Shown here: positions 27,659 through 36,900 of the stretch, piece after piece
Position numbering within the stretch: position 1 is the first letter of the stretch
Layout: the number at the start of each line of letters is the position of its first letter
Source: an uncultured Bacteroidales bacterium
GTDB taxonomy: Bacteria; Bacteroidota; Bacteroidia; Bacteroidales; CAIWKO01
NCBI GenBank assembly: GCA_903913285.1
Contig: CAIWKO010000020.1
Span: forward strand, 62,001 to 126,000
Length of the DNA: 64,000 bases
Direction of reading: 5' to 3'
The notes under the pieces: model-generated
Told to the model about the DNA's origin: nothing
The model's input: the letters and a program-made list of their open reading frames with translations, nothing else
The model's database searches: none
Translations under genes and position numbers: made by a program

Positions 27659-29707
27659 TTACAAAAACCACAAATTTTCTTTTCCAAAATCTGGAATGAG
27701 GTTGGATTCGAAATGGGGGTATTTTTCAGCGACCATTTCGGGGTATTTTACTGTTACGGGTAAATTTTGTTGGGTTACTGATGTCCAATACATACGGCTG
27801 AATTGATAGACCTGATCAATGAGATCGTTAATGAGTTTGTTGTTTTCTAGTATTTTTGGTTCAGTTGATTGGATGTGGAGTTTTACAGGAAACGGATATC
27901 CATCACGAGGGCCAGGCAAAGTTTCTCCATAGCGAGTGTTGTTACATAATAGAAATTGATTGCGCCCAATGTTTACAAAAGTACCGCTGTTCGGAATTTT
28001 GTTATCGGAAGGGCAATTCTCATCAAATAAAACGAGGTCGCGGGATTCGGTTTTGTTAACGGTGATAACTATAACCGGAATGTGTAGGTTTAAGCTGTAT
28101 AAAACCTCAATAATTGGTTTGAGGTCTTTAGGTTTCATGCGTTTGTAAAAATGGATTACAAGACGTTTGACCGTACTGTTTTTCTCGACAAAGTTCTCCA
28201 CAGCATCGCGGATGGAACCTGCCAACATGGTTGTAGAGTTTGCGGAATAGCAATTGAAACTTTGAAAATGACCATCGTTTGAGAAACAAAATGCACTACC
28301 AATATACCGGCTTGCCATGTTGCGGGATTTAAAAGCACCCACTCCGACAATGAGTTCATTATAAATTGCTCTTTCTAAACGCCAGGGAACACCTTCCAAC
28401 TTTGCAAGGATTGCAATAGCAATGTTGGGCAAGCTAAAGTTGAAAGTTGGGTTGAGGACAGTTTCGGTTTCAATGACCTGAGAAGTGATGTTGTATTTGA
28501 GGAGTTCGTATTTGACCTTAAAGTACAGACTATGGATATTTTTGTCTGTAATTTCTTTTGGAAAAGGAGTAAGGTAAATGCCCAAATACCTTGTTCCCGA
28601 AATACGAGGCCATTTTTCGAGCTGTTGTTGTATTTCGGGCATTGGATTGTCCAAGTCTTGAAAAATGATGCTTTTATTTATGTCGAGGAAGTAGTTCATT
28701 TTTAGAAAATCTTTCAAACTTTTTGATCTATTATTTTCTTTACCATCAAACCAACTTACGAGCTTTTCTGCTGTAGTCCGGTCTTTATCATGGAAGATAA
28801 GGATGAACTCAATTCTATTTAATGGAGTGGGTTTAAAAGGTCCATTCTTAACTAAACCCATAAAGGGGCTCAAATCGGTTTTGTTGTTACCAAATATGAG
28901 CTGGTTGCTGCCTTTGGTGGTATTGAAAATACGTTCGTCGGGAACCTGAATGAAATTTTCGGATGTGATGGGAATGACTGCTTTAAATTCAGGAGTGTTT
29001 AAATACGTGTTTACGAACCACGTGATCTCATCAAAGAAATATTTTAATTTGTTTGGGTTTCTATCCATTTCCCATGGTAAGTCCAATGCAGAGCGCAAGG
29101 AATTATTTAATACCGGCCTAACTTTGCTTAAATCGAGCTTGGCTTCATCGGTCAATTTATCATAAGGGATTAACTGCCGGTTGTAAATTACTTTGCTGAA
29201 GGCTTCGGTAGGTGCATTTATTTTATCAAGACCTTCTTTGAATACTTTGCTGGTTCCTTCGTAGGAAATAACTAATTCAGGAGAATCGACAATACGATTT
29301 ATCTGAACTTTGATGACAAAACGCTTGAATAAATGAAATTGGCCTGTACTTGCATCTTTATCCCAAAACCAAAATTGATTGTCATTAATAAAATTAGGAG
29401 TGGAAATGCATTTGTTGGATTTACTAAAATAGGAAAAAATAAGCCAATTGTAGTAATGCTTAGCAAAACGTGGGCTTTTTGGAAGATTCACCGAAAGTTT
29501 TTTTTCATCCGAATCGGGATTGAAATTTACGTAAAGGTATTGAGTATCTTTATTTAGTTTTGGAAACAGGTCAGCGATATTGTCAGGCCACTCTTTTTTA
29601 TGAATTGAAAAAAGATCTTCGGCTTTTTCGATAGCAATTGAAAAATCAGCAGTTTCGGCTGGATGGTCGAAAGGGAGGATGTTTAATATTAGTTTTGGTG
29701 CAAGCAT
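27659..29707 (-). CDS. Prokaryotic Argonaute, catalytically inactive type
   Basis: 682 residues. The C-terminal half is MID-PIWI. The MID segment YFKVKYELLKYNITSQVI (395-412) with K436 in AKLEGVPWRL supplies the Y/H-K-Q-K guide 5'-phosphate pattern. PIWI follows with ELIVGVGAFKSR (451-462), an RYIGSAFCFSNDG strand and RLVIHFYKRMKP. Active Argonautes have Asp in the first (VGID-like) and third (H-x-D-G-like) of these; here the positions are Gly and Phe/Tyr. The protein should therefore bind a guide without slicing and rely on a partner. The N-terminal 380 residues are poorly recognisable and could hold N, L1 and PAZ-like parts. The ATG is 1 base past a stop codon of the upstream reading frame. 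Neighbours are a deaminase-ATPase fusion and an HD-GHKL protein. Confidence 0.8.
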   Translation of the reverse strand: MLAPKLILNILPFDHPAETADFSIAIEKAEDLFSIHKKEWPDNIADLFPKLNKDTQYLYVNFNPDSDEKKLSVNLPKSPRFAKHYYNWLIFSYFSKSNKCISTPNFINDNQFWFWDKDASTGQFHLFKRFVIKVQINRIVDSPELVISYEGTSKVFKEGLDKINAPTEAFSKVIYNRQLIPYDKLTDEAKLDLSKVRPVLNNSLRSALDLPWEMDRNPNKLKYFFDEITWFVNTYLNTPEFKAVIPITSENFIQVPDERIFNTTKGSNQLIFGNNKTDLSPFMGLVKNGPFKPTPLNRIEFILIFHDKDRTTAEKLVSWFDGKENNRSKSLKDFLKMNYFLDINKSIIFQDLDNPMPEIQQQLEKWPRISGTRYLGIYLTPFPKEITDKNIHSLYFKVKYELLKYNITSQVIETETVLNPTFNFSLPNIAIAILAKLEGVPWRLERAIYNELIVGVGAFKSRNMASRYIGSAFCFSNDGHFQSFNCYSANSTTMLAGSIRDAVENFVEKNSTVKRLVIHFYKRMKPKDLKPIIEVLYSLNLHIPVIVITVNKTESRDLVLFDENCPSDNKIPNSGTFVNIGRNQFLLCNNTRYGETLPGPRDGYPFPVKLHIQSTEPKILENNKLINDLIDQVYQFSRMYWTSVTQQNLPVTVKYPEMVAEKYPHFESNLIPDFGKENLWFL

Positions 29708-29708
29708 G

Positions 29709-30041
29709 TTATTTAAGATTATTAAATGATATTGAATTTGCTACATTACTATATCTATCTTTAACTTTACTGATCTCTTCATGGACAGTTTGACCATGAG
29801 ATTGTCCAGGAGTTTCGACACTCTGTCGAAGTTCACTTTCAAAACGTTGTTTTTTAACTTTATCAAAAATCGGGACACTATGTCCTGATTTATGACTCGA
29901 TAGAACTCTATTTGCAGTGCCATTGCTATTTTTAGCCTAAACTTCCTGAATAAGGACACTATGTCCTTTATCATGTCCTTTATCTGTTGACAGAGTTTAA
30001 ATATTACTCCAATAAAGGACATCATGTCCACTATCATGTCC
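29709..30041 (-). pseudogene. Coding-like continuation of the deaminase-ATPase frame interrupted by stops
   Basis: After the TAA at 30042-30044 the same frame continues, with stops at 29997-29999 (TAA) and 29937-29939 (TAG). It is then open for about 75 codons to a TAA at 29709, one base from the Argonaute ATG. The translated stretch has coding character (VPIFDKVKKQRFESELRQS, then a hydrophilic end NSISFNNLK). It contains GHD/GHS repeats (GHDSGHDV, KGHDKGHSV, KSGHSV) and has no start codon of its own. I read it as a lost C-terminal tail. A 103-residue open frame in another phase (29741-30052) looks like an artefact. Confidence 0.6.
29814..30029. repeat. Cluster of short palindromes with TGTCC/GGACA arms
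   Basis: TTCGACA-CTC-TGTCGAA (29814-29830), GGACA-CTA-TGTCC (29873-29885), AAGGACA-CTA-TGTCCTT (29952-29968) and GGACA-TCA-TGTCC (30017-30029) all have a 3-base centre. Further single CATGTCC copies occur nearby. They overlap the coding-like tail described above, where they correspond to GHSV/GHDV/QSVE codons, so they may be a by-product of a repeated peptide rather than operators. Confidence 0.7.
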
Positions 30042-31544
30042 TTATTCTTCATCCCTATTTAAATAATGATAAATAACACCACGTCCTCTACCAGAAAGAC
30101 TTATAAAACCATTAGCTTTTAAAGTTGCTAATTGTCTTTGAGCTTTCTTATCACTATAATCAAAATGAGCAGCATAAGCTTTAGATGTTGTTTCACTTTG
30201 TAGTTTAATCCAATCTAAACCTGCAAGTTCTTCATCATTTAGATGAGAAAGTACCTCTGTGCTGTCAAGACTACGAACAGCATCGGATGTGCGGGGAAAA
30301 GTAATAATAAGATTTGGTTCTACGTAAGTTATGACAGGCAAAGGCAGATTATATTTTTCTCTCATCTCCCGGTAAGTTTCCATTCCTACACCTGTTTCTT
30401 CCATGTACCCCATCAAGTTAAAAACCAGAGCAAGGGTTTTATTACGACTTATAGAGGTTGCTTTAAAATTTTGTAAATCATCAATTGTAATAGGGGGAAC
30501 GGGTTTGCCCGGACTTCTGACAATGATTTTATCGGGGGTAATTTCTAATTGGACTTTTGCACCATCAATACTGTAATCGCGGTGGATAATTGCGTTGATA
30601 ATGGCCTCGTCAATTACTTCGAAAGGGAATGCAGGAACTTTGCCACGCTGAAATTTTGATCGGTCAAAACTTTCAGGGATGACTTTTTTTATCCAACTTT
30701 CAACCTGATCAGGTATTAAAACCAGAGCATCGTCGAAGCTTTGAACATCCGTTAGCCCATCACCATAAACTACTTTAGCTTTAACGGATGCCTGAGGGAA
30801 TTTGAGACGGGGCTTTTCTCCAAATAACAATATGGCATTGCCTGTTGGAATGATTTTACCAGTTTTCTGGTCATGCTCGATAAGTTCCATTTGAAGAAGC
30901 TCGTTTGTGAGTTTTTCTGAGCCAACTTTCAGCTTGCTACCTGATTCGGTGAGGAATTTTTGCAGAGCATCATTAGAAAGGCTTTTCAAGTCTGTATTGG
31001 ATGCCTGCTGATTTAGTTTGTTTTGGATATTAAGTTTTGCTTCAATGGCTTCTTTTTTCCGTTTGAAAGCACCATCCAGAAAATCTTTGTTTGTTTCTTC
31101 AATTATCTTGTGCAAATCTCTGTCGAACTGATGAACTTTGATTCCTTTATCGATCATGTGTTGAATACCACCATGGTCAACTTTTGGATCAGGATCTTCA
31201 ATGCCGAACCAGACTTCGGCAATACGGGCATTGACAATGCGCTCAGAACATGGAATTTTAGGGGCATTTCGAGAACCCGGAGCACAAGGTTCGAGGGTTG
31301 CAAAAAGCCAGCAGCCTGTTAAAACTTTAGTGCGATGCTTTTTATCGAGAAGCGTGTATTCAGCATGATCGCCATTGCGAAACTCACCCCGGCAAGCAGT
31401 ATCCGTTGTACCATCAGGAAATACGAGGACGGCCCCGACATATGGGTTTGATTTATCCGTTCTTTTTTCGTGAACGGAATCCTTCATGGCTTTAATAGCC
31501 ATTTCCATATAATCTCTAGGGGCTTTGCGATTCTCTGTTGCCAT
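30042..31544 (-). CDS. RibD-like deaminase fused to RecG-type GHKL ATPase
   Basis: 500 residues. Residues 10-150 are a RibD-type cytidine deaminase fold: HAE at 60-62, TLEPCAPGS with C87, and C99 in IPCSERI. After these comes VWFGIEDPDPKVDHGGIQHMIDKGIKV, the RibD-like substrate-side loop. Residues about 270-420 match HATPase_c_4, the ATPase found at the C-terminus of RecG-like/AlbA proteins (EVIDEAIINAIIHRDYS, SPGKPVPPIT, EETGVGMETYREM). A winged-helix segment closes the protein (KAYAAHFDYSDKKAQRQLATLKANGFI). The zinc and catalytic residues are intact. Substrate is unknown: a nucleotide, a free base or nucleic acid. It is the gene immediately upstream of the Argonaute. Confidence 0.8.
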   Translation of the reverse strand: MATENRKAPRDYMEMAIKAMKDSVHEKRTDKSNPYVGAVLVFPDGTTDTACRGEFRNGDHAEYTLLDKKHRTKVLTGCWLFATLEPCAPGSRNAPKIPCSERIVNARIAEVWFGIEDPDPKVDHGGIQHMIDKGIKVHQFDRDLHKIIEETNKDFLDGAFKRKKEAIEAKLNIQNKLNQQASNTDLKSLSNDALQKFLTESGSKLKVGSEKLTNELLQMELIEHDQKTGKIIPTGNAILLFGEKPRLKFPQASVKAKVVYGDGLTDVQSFDDALVLIPDQVESWIKKVIPESFDRSKFQRGKVPAFPFEVIDEAIINAIIHRDYSIDGAKVQLEITPDKIIVRSPGKPVPPITIDDLQNFKATSISRNKTLALVFNLMGYMEETGVGMETYREMREKYNLPLPVITYVEPNLIITFPRTSDAVRSLDSTEVLSHLNDEELAGLDWIKLQSETTSKAYAAHFDYSDKKAQRQLATLKANGFISLSGRGRGVIYHYLNRDEE

Positions 31545-31556
31545 AAGAAAAGGGTA

Positions 31557-31958
31557 TTATTTAACATTCTTTGTAGAACCCGATATACTAAGCCAAGTAT
31601 TTTCAGAATTAAGAAACTTAATCAAACTATCTCTTACTTCTTGAGTGGTAGATTTGGATGTGACCGGAAAATTTAAGCGACCTGCAATCTCAAATAACTG
31701 CTTTTTAGTTAATGGTTTAAGATTTTTTTCAGCATTACTTAAATCAGTTATTAAATTCTTAATGAAATAATCATTGATAAAAACATTCTTATCTTGATGC
31801 TTTCTATCGGAAAAAGGAGCTGTAACAGATACCTGTATTCTGCCACCAAATTTTTCAAGTTTTTCAAGATCTTTGGCTGAGAATTTTCCTGTTAAAAAAG
31901 TTGCCAATTCTTTAGGCAATTGTTCTGATGGCTTAATTATTATATCAACTTTTGGCAT
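31557..31958 (-). CDS. Small unknown protein paired with ParA
   Basis: 133 residues from the Met at 31958 (MPKVDIIIKPSEQLP); a start 9 bases upstream is equally possible. It overlaps the end of parA, so the two are translationally coupled. The protein is hydrophilic and Lys-rich, with a helical segment LTKKQLFEIAGRLNFPVTSKSTTQEVRDSLIKFL that resembles a SAP- or HTH-like DNA-contacting helix pair. I cannot assign a family. Its placement suggests a ParB-like partner of the ATPase. Confidence 0.6.
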   Translation of the reverse strand: MPKVDIIIKPSEQLPKELATFLTGKFSAKDLEKLEKFGGRIQVSVTAPFSDRKHQDKNVFINDYFIKNLITDLSNAEKNLKPLTKKQLFEIAGRLNFPVTSKSTTQEVRDSLIKFLNSENTWLSISGSTKNVK

Positions 31959-32910
31959 ATTTTTCAATTCTTTTTTGGATTCGAGAAATTAGGTTCATCA
32001 TTATTTCTGATACTGAATTTTGCCCTGATGCAGATCGTCTTAATTCATACCATGCTTCTTTATTAACACCTTGACTTAGAAATTTAGAAATTGAATCAAG
32101 GCGAGGCAAATACGCTAAAACAGGCGAACTCTCAACTATTTCTTTTTCTTTAGTATCCAAATATGGTTTTACAGATTTGTATAAGCTTTCAGTAGCCTGT
32201 TGTTGATTTACTGTGCCATATTCATTCCCGCCTGCACGATTTACCGCATTCAGGACACAACCAAGCAATTTTGGTTTTTCAGAGAGAGGAATATCTTTAA
32301 CCCATTTTAATAAGCGAGGCATACCATAAACAGAAATTGCATCAGGAATTGTTACAGTTAAATAATAACTTGATGCCCTCAACATAGCCTGAGTTAAATA
32401 CATTTTGTTTGGAGGGCAATCAATTAAAATATAATCAAAGTCTGAAAAAACATTGAGCATATTTTTGCAATATGTGAACAGCATTTCTTTTGCACTCGGA
32501 TTCTCAACAATGGCTTGAATTACTACTTCATCAAGTTTGTCAACATCAAAAGAACCTTTAATAATTTTCAACGTCTTTGGGGCGCGAATATCAGGTATAT
32601 TATCTATATAATCGATAAATGGAACTTTTTTAATATTTGACCATTTATTCGGAGTAATTAAATGATAAATGGTATAGTCGGTTTTATTTACTACTTCCGG
32701 ATTATAACCTACGGCAAGGGATAAACTACATTGGGGGTCAATATCAAAAAGCAAGACTTTTTTGCCTTGATTTGCGAGGTAATATCCCAATAAAGTGGTT
32801 AAGGTTGTTTTACCAACACCGCCTTTATAATTTGCAATGCATATTGAACCTGGATGTTTTTCAATAGCCATTTGCATTAGTTTTTGTTTTGTGTTATCTG
32901 GGAGTTCCAT
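31945..32910 (-). CDS. ParA-family ATPase
   Basis: 321 residues. The deviant Walker A motif KGGVGKTT (residues 30-37) is followed by GKKVLLFDIDPQCSLSLAVGY, the switch I region. DYILIDCPPNKMYLTQAML is Walker B/switch II. ParA ATPases position plasmids or protein cargo on the nucleoid. This one sits inside the defence cluster rather than beside a replication gene, 17 bases below a small unknown gene and overlapping the next. It could serve element maintenance or be the ATPase component of the defence system. Family assignment is firm; the role is inferred. Confidence 0.92.
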   Translation of the reverse strand: MELPDNTKQKLMQMAIEKHPGSICIANYKGGVGKTTLTTLLGYYLANQGKKVLLFDIDPQCSLSLAVGYNPEVVNKTDYTIYHLITPNKWSNIKKVPFIDYIDNIPDIRAPKTLKIIKGSFDVDKLDEVVIQAIVENPSAKEMLFTYCKNMLNVFSDFDYILIDCPPNKMYLTQAMLRASSYYLTVTIPDAISVYGMPRLLKWVKDIPLSEKPKLLGCVLNAVNRAGGNEYGTVNQQQATESLYKSVKPYLDTKEKEIVESSPVLAYLPRLDSISKFLSQGVNKEAWYELRRSASGQNSVSEIMMNLISRIQKRIEKYAKS

Positions 32911-32927
32911 TGTTTATTGTTTTAAAT

Positions 32928-33275
32928 TTATTTTATAGGTACGATAGTTACTTCATAATTGCTAATATTTGGATTTATTTTGTGAAACCCTGTAATCTTT
33001 AGATAAATGTCATTAATATTTTCAAAAGAATCATATTTAGCATTAAACTTAGATGGAAATATCTCAGGGACAATATCATCATCAAAGACTTCAAGCACAC
33101 CATTATTATCAAATCCATTAAAATTAATCATTATTGGAATTTCCTTTTTTGAGATTTTATTATACTTTGTATTGATAGTGATAATCCCAATAAAATTAAC
33201 CACATTATTATTATACATTAATTTATTTACTTCAATAAATTTTTTTAGTTGATGAGTATTATCCATTGGATTCAT
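32928..33275 (-). CDS. Small unknown protein
   Basis: 115 residues (the frame has two Met near its start, MNPMDN). It is predicted beta-rich: NNNVVNFIGIITINTKYN, PIMINFNGF and NISNYEVTIVPIK. No motif is recognised. The frame is complete and fits tightly between its neighbours (17 and 19 base gaps) on the same strand, which is the main argument that it is real. Confidence 0.55.
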   Translation of the reverse strand: MNPMDNTHQLKKFIEVNKLMYNNNVVNFIGIITINTKYNKISKKEIPIMINFNGFDNNGVLEVFDDDIVPEIFPSKFNAKYDSFENINDIYLKITGFHKINPNISNYEVTIVPIK

Positions 33276-33294
33276 AATTTATTGAATTTACAGA

Positions 33295-33918
33295 TTAGTT
33301 GAAAACAGATTTTATTATTTGTTCTATTGATGGAAAGCTTTTTAAGTAATTAGAATATAGATTGACTTTCAATTGACTTAAGCTATTGACAAATTTAAAT
33401 TCTTTTATAACATTTAAAGCGGTGTTGCGTTTTAGGGCAAAAAAATGAGCAATAGTATTAGAGGCCACTTTATTTAAGGAATCAGCAAAGACCGGCTCAA
33501 AATGTCTTAAGTTGGAAGAAATACATTCTTCGACCACGCAATTGCATTGACATAAACGGGGAAAAGAACTACCTTTCTTTTTATAAGCATAGAGATCTTC
33601 CAGAATACGACACAAGAAAAAGTATTCTTTCCCATCATCACCTTCTTTTTTCCTACCTAATCCAATTCTGAAAACAAAAGGTGTTCCTCTATCAAATATC
33701 TTTTTAGTAATTGAATCACTGTATTTTGATTTTATAAATTCCAGCATTTCATCCGGATTTTTTAATGCAGTAGGTTCAATGTTTAAAATATCAACCTCCT
33801 CAAATGCATTGTCCTCTGCGTTTATAAAATACTCAAATTGTTCTTTTAATATGATGCGTTTGCTGTTATCACAATTGAAGAGCAAACCGTTTTGGTGAAT
33901 GACTTTATATGATTTCAT
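33295..33918 (-). CDS. Unknown protein next to the DUF1998 helicase
   Basis: 207 residues, starting 5 bases after the big helicase stop. Features are a C-rich stretch (LCQCNCVVEECISSNLRHF, about residues 125-143) and a segment FVFRIGLGRKKEGDDGKEYFFLCRILEDL. No known family is recognised. Tight coupling suggests it partners with the helicase. The cysteines could bind metal. Confidence 0.6.
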   Translation of the reverse strand: MKSYKVIHQNGLLFNCDNSKRIILKEQFEYFINAEDNAFEEVDILNIEPTALKNPDEMLEFIKSKYSDSITKKIFDRGTPFVFRIGLGRKKEGDDGKEYFFLCRILEDLYAYKKKGSSFPRLCQCNCVVEECISSNLRHFEPVFADSLNKVASNTIAHFFALKRNTALNVIKEFKFVNSLSQLKVNLYSNYLKSFPSIEQIIKSVFN

Positions 33919-33923
33919 AGATT

Positions 33924-36900
33924 TTAAGATGTTAATTTTTTAAGATTATCAAGCAATGTTAAAGGGCTGTCGCATAGTGTCGGATTTTTGTCTAACTCCA
34001 ACACTTCTTTTGTAGAAAGTGTTCTTGTGATAATGTTCGCTTCACCATTTATCGTTCTTTTCAGGATTAGTAAAGAACCTGAATAAGAGGCTGCGTGTGG
34101 AATTTTTTCAACAGAATTTAGAAAAACAGATGCTGCTTCCATATTGAGTTTATTTATTTCAGCTTGAACTTTATCAATATTTTTCAACTCTAATGCTTTT
34201 TTGACTTTTTCAAATACTTCATCAGGATCGAAATGATTACCTACTTTTTTGAAAAATGTACCAAAGCGTCTTTTTAATGAACCTGAAATAAATTTGCCCT
34301 CGCTTTCAAATTGAAAGTCGAAACAATCGAGAAGGTTTTTTAATGCATTGAAAAAAATTTCACCAAGCTGTAAATCGGATGTGGCAAGGTAAATATAACC
34401 ATTAAAATGTTTTTCATTGATTTGATCTTCGAAATACCCTAATTCAAGAATAAGATTGTCGATGTCCTTTTCAATAGAGGCATGATGTATGACGAGGTAT
34501 TTATAATGTAACATCTTCAACATTTTTCGCTTTCGTTCATCATCTTCCAGAATGTGTTTTTTATCATGGTCGGGACCATCGACGAAAACGCATAAACGAG
34601 AATCGTAATAGAAATCAGCTTCAACAATAGGTTCATTCTTGAAATAAATTACTTTGTGCAAACCGACAGGCATAGGCACGCCGTATTTGTGTAATTTATT
34701 TAAAATTAATTTTTCAAGGGATGAAGTTTTAGAATCATTGCAATACTCATCAAATAAAATTGCATTATCCTGACTTTGTTTGAAATCCTCGAAATTAGCT
34801 ATGTTTAGTAGAGTCTCTTTGACTAATTTTCTGTCAAAATCAGTGTGATTTCGTTGATTGAAGAAATTGCAGATACAATTGTAGCAAGATGAGAGGCATG
34901 CATCTTCTTTATCATTACCCAAAGTATCATAGTGCAAAATATCGAGGGCTTTAAAAGCAATTTTGTGTAATAGATCCTTGTTTTTAACGATGGATGATAA
35001 TGTGCCGGTTCCTCCCTCTGAAGCTTCAAAAATGATGATTCTGCCATTTTGGTCTTTGATAGGCTGATAATATCCACGGATTTCGGATTCGTCTAAATTG
35101 AGGACATTGGAAATTGATTGCAATAAAACATTTAAAAGAGTGACGCCAAACGCATCAGGTTTTTCAATAGTTGTGTTCTTAATTTCAATTGTAATAACAT
35201 CGTTCTTTGATTCTGTTAAAAGTGTAATTTGTTTTGAAATATCAGTGGATTCCAATCTTTTTTCTGAAAGGTAATCTTCGGTTTTTTTAAAGTCAGTACT
35301 AATCCAGCTTCTATTTCTCAAATCGAGGTTATAACCAATACGACCTTCTTTAAATTCATGATGTGAACCTAAATTGACATGTTTGAATTTTGCCGTACGC
35401 TCAAAGGTAATTGTAGCGACAGATTTATTATTCAAAAGCAATTCTTCGCAATTTGCTTTTTTGCTTTTCGTATAGCTGTGAATAATTTTATAACCACTTT
35501 TAGACCGTTCTTCCTCTTCAGCTGTAATTCTCATTTTGCGCTGAGCCTGCATTCGTGGAAATTGAATAGCATTAACCCGGTAAGGCTCCAAATATACATT
35601 GCCACAAGATTTACAATTGGAAGGAACCGGTTTGCCTTCAGAAACTTCTTCGATATAATTGCAATGTTCACAAATGATTAACTTAACCTGACTGTTAATG
35701 TCAGATTCCTTACTTACCCTTTCAACAAGGAATTTTTGACCGCTGTAATACAATGTATTGAAAGGACTAAATTCGTTCATGGCAATAATCTGGTCGCGGA
35801 CAAGCTCTCTTTCTTCCTTATTGTAAAGAAATTTAACTGATTTAATTTTTGTAGGGAATGCATAATTGGGGAGGAACCCTACCTGGCTTAAATAGCGATA
35901 CATATAGAAGTCGCCTTTACCCTGTCTTAAATCTTCGTTACGTTTTTCCAGAGCCTGACGACGAGTTACATAATAAAAATTATGGGCCTGTCCTTCATCC
36001 TGAATGAGTTTAGTTAAGTGATTGATCTCGTCTTTGGATTCTTTATAATCCTGACGTAATATATTTAAGGATTCGTTGAGATTTATTGTAAAATTATCAA
36101 TTTGGGATTCAATTGCATGCATTGTAATAGTTGTGGCCGAACTAATTTCATTGTCAAATGCATCATGAATATTTTTTATAATTTGTTTACGAGTAGAAGT
36201 GATCGCATTTGTAATTTCATTGACTGAGGAATCATTTAATTCCAGCGATGGGGTTGAGAAATCAATAATTTCCTCTGCTTTATATGCGAATTTTACATCG
36301 ATAGACTGAAGAATTAAAGCATTGATGTGTGAAAGGAAGAGCGATTCATTATCAAGATTGAACCTGGGTACAGAAATTTTACCCGACACAATTTCGACTG
36401 TATGGTTATAAAAATATTGATCGTGTGCACCACGGCCGGGACCAGAACCACAAAATGTTTGAATGATTGAACCCTGACCGCTACGACCTGCGCGACCTGC
36501 ACGCTGGGCATAGTTGCTTGGGTTAGGGGGAACATTGCGCATATATACTGAAGAGAGTGTACCAATATCAATACCCAATTCCATGGTAGGAGTAGCGAAT
36601 AAAATTTGAATTTCGGGCGGGTCTTTTTTGAATTTATTTTCTTTAATTTTTCTTTCCTGACCATCAACCTGGGCAGAATGGTCATCTGCAATAATAGACT
36701 GATTGCCAATTAAAGGTTGAGTATATTGAGTATAGTAGAAGTCTTTTCTTAAAGTTGCCTTTACAAGTTCACTATCACAACGATTTTTCAAACATGATCT
36801 TACTTCTTTCCAGTTATACTGACTATGACATTTGGGACATTCGAGTTTGTAACCTTCTTTTACCGGACGAACCATAATTGCATCCGGATCGAGGAAATAG

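Noticed and set aside
27659-29707. Active slicing Argonaute
   Set aside because: The first and third catalytic Asp positions are not Asp in the visible PIWI motifs.
29741-30052. A 103-residue gene on the minus strand
   Set aside because: It overlaps the deaminase end, and its hydrophobic repeats (DMIVDMM, KDIVSL) are an out-of-phase reading of the GHD/GHS codons. Another frame has better coding character.
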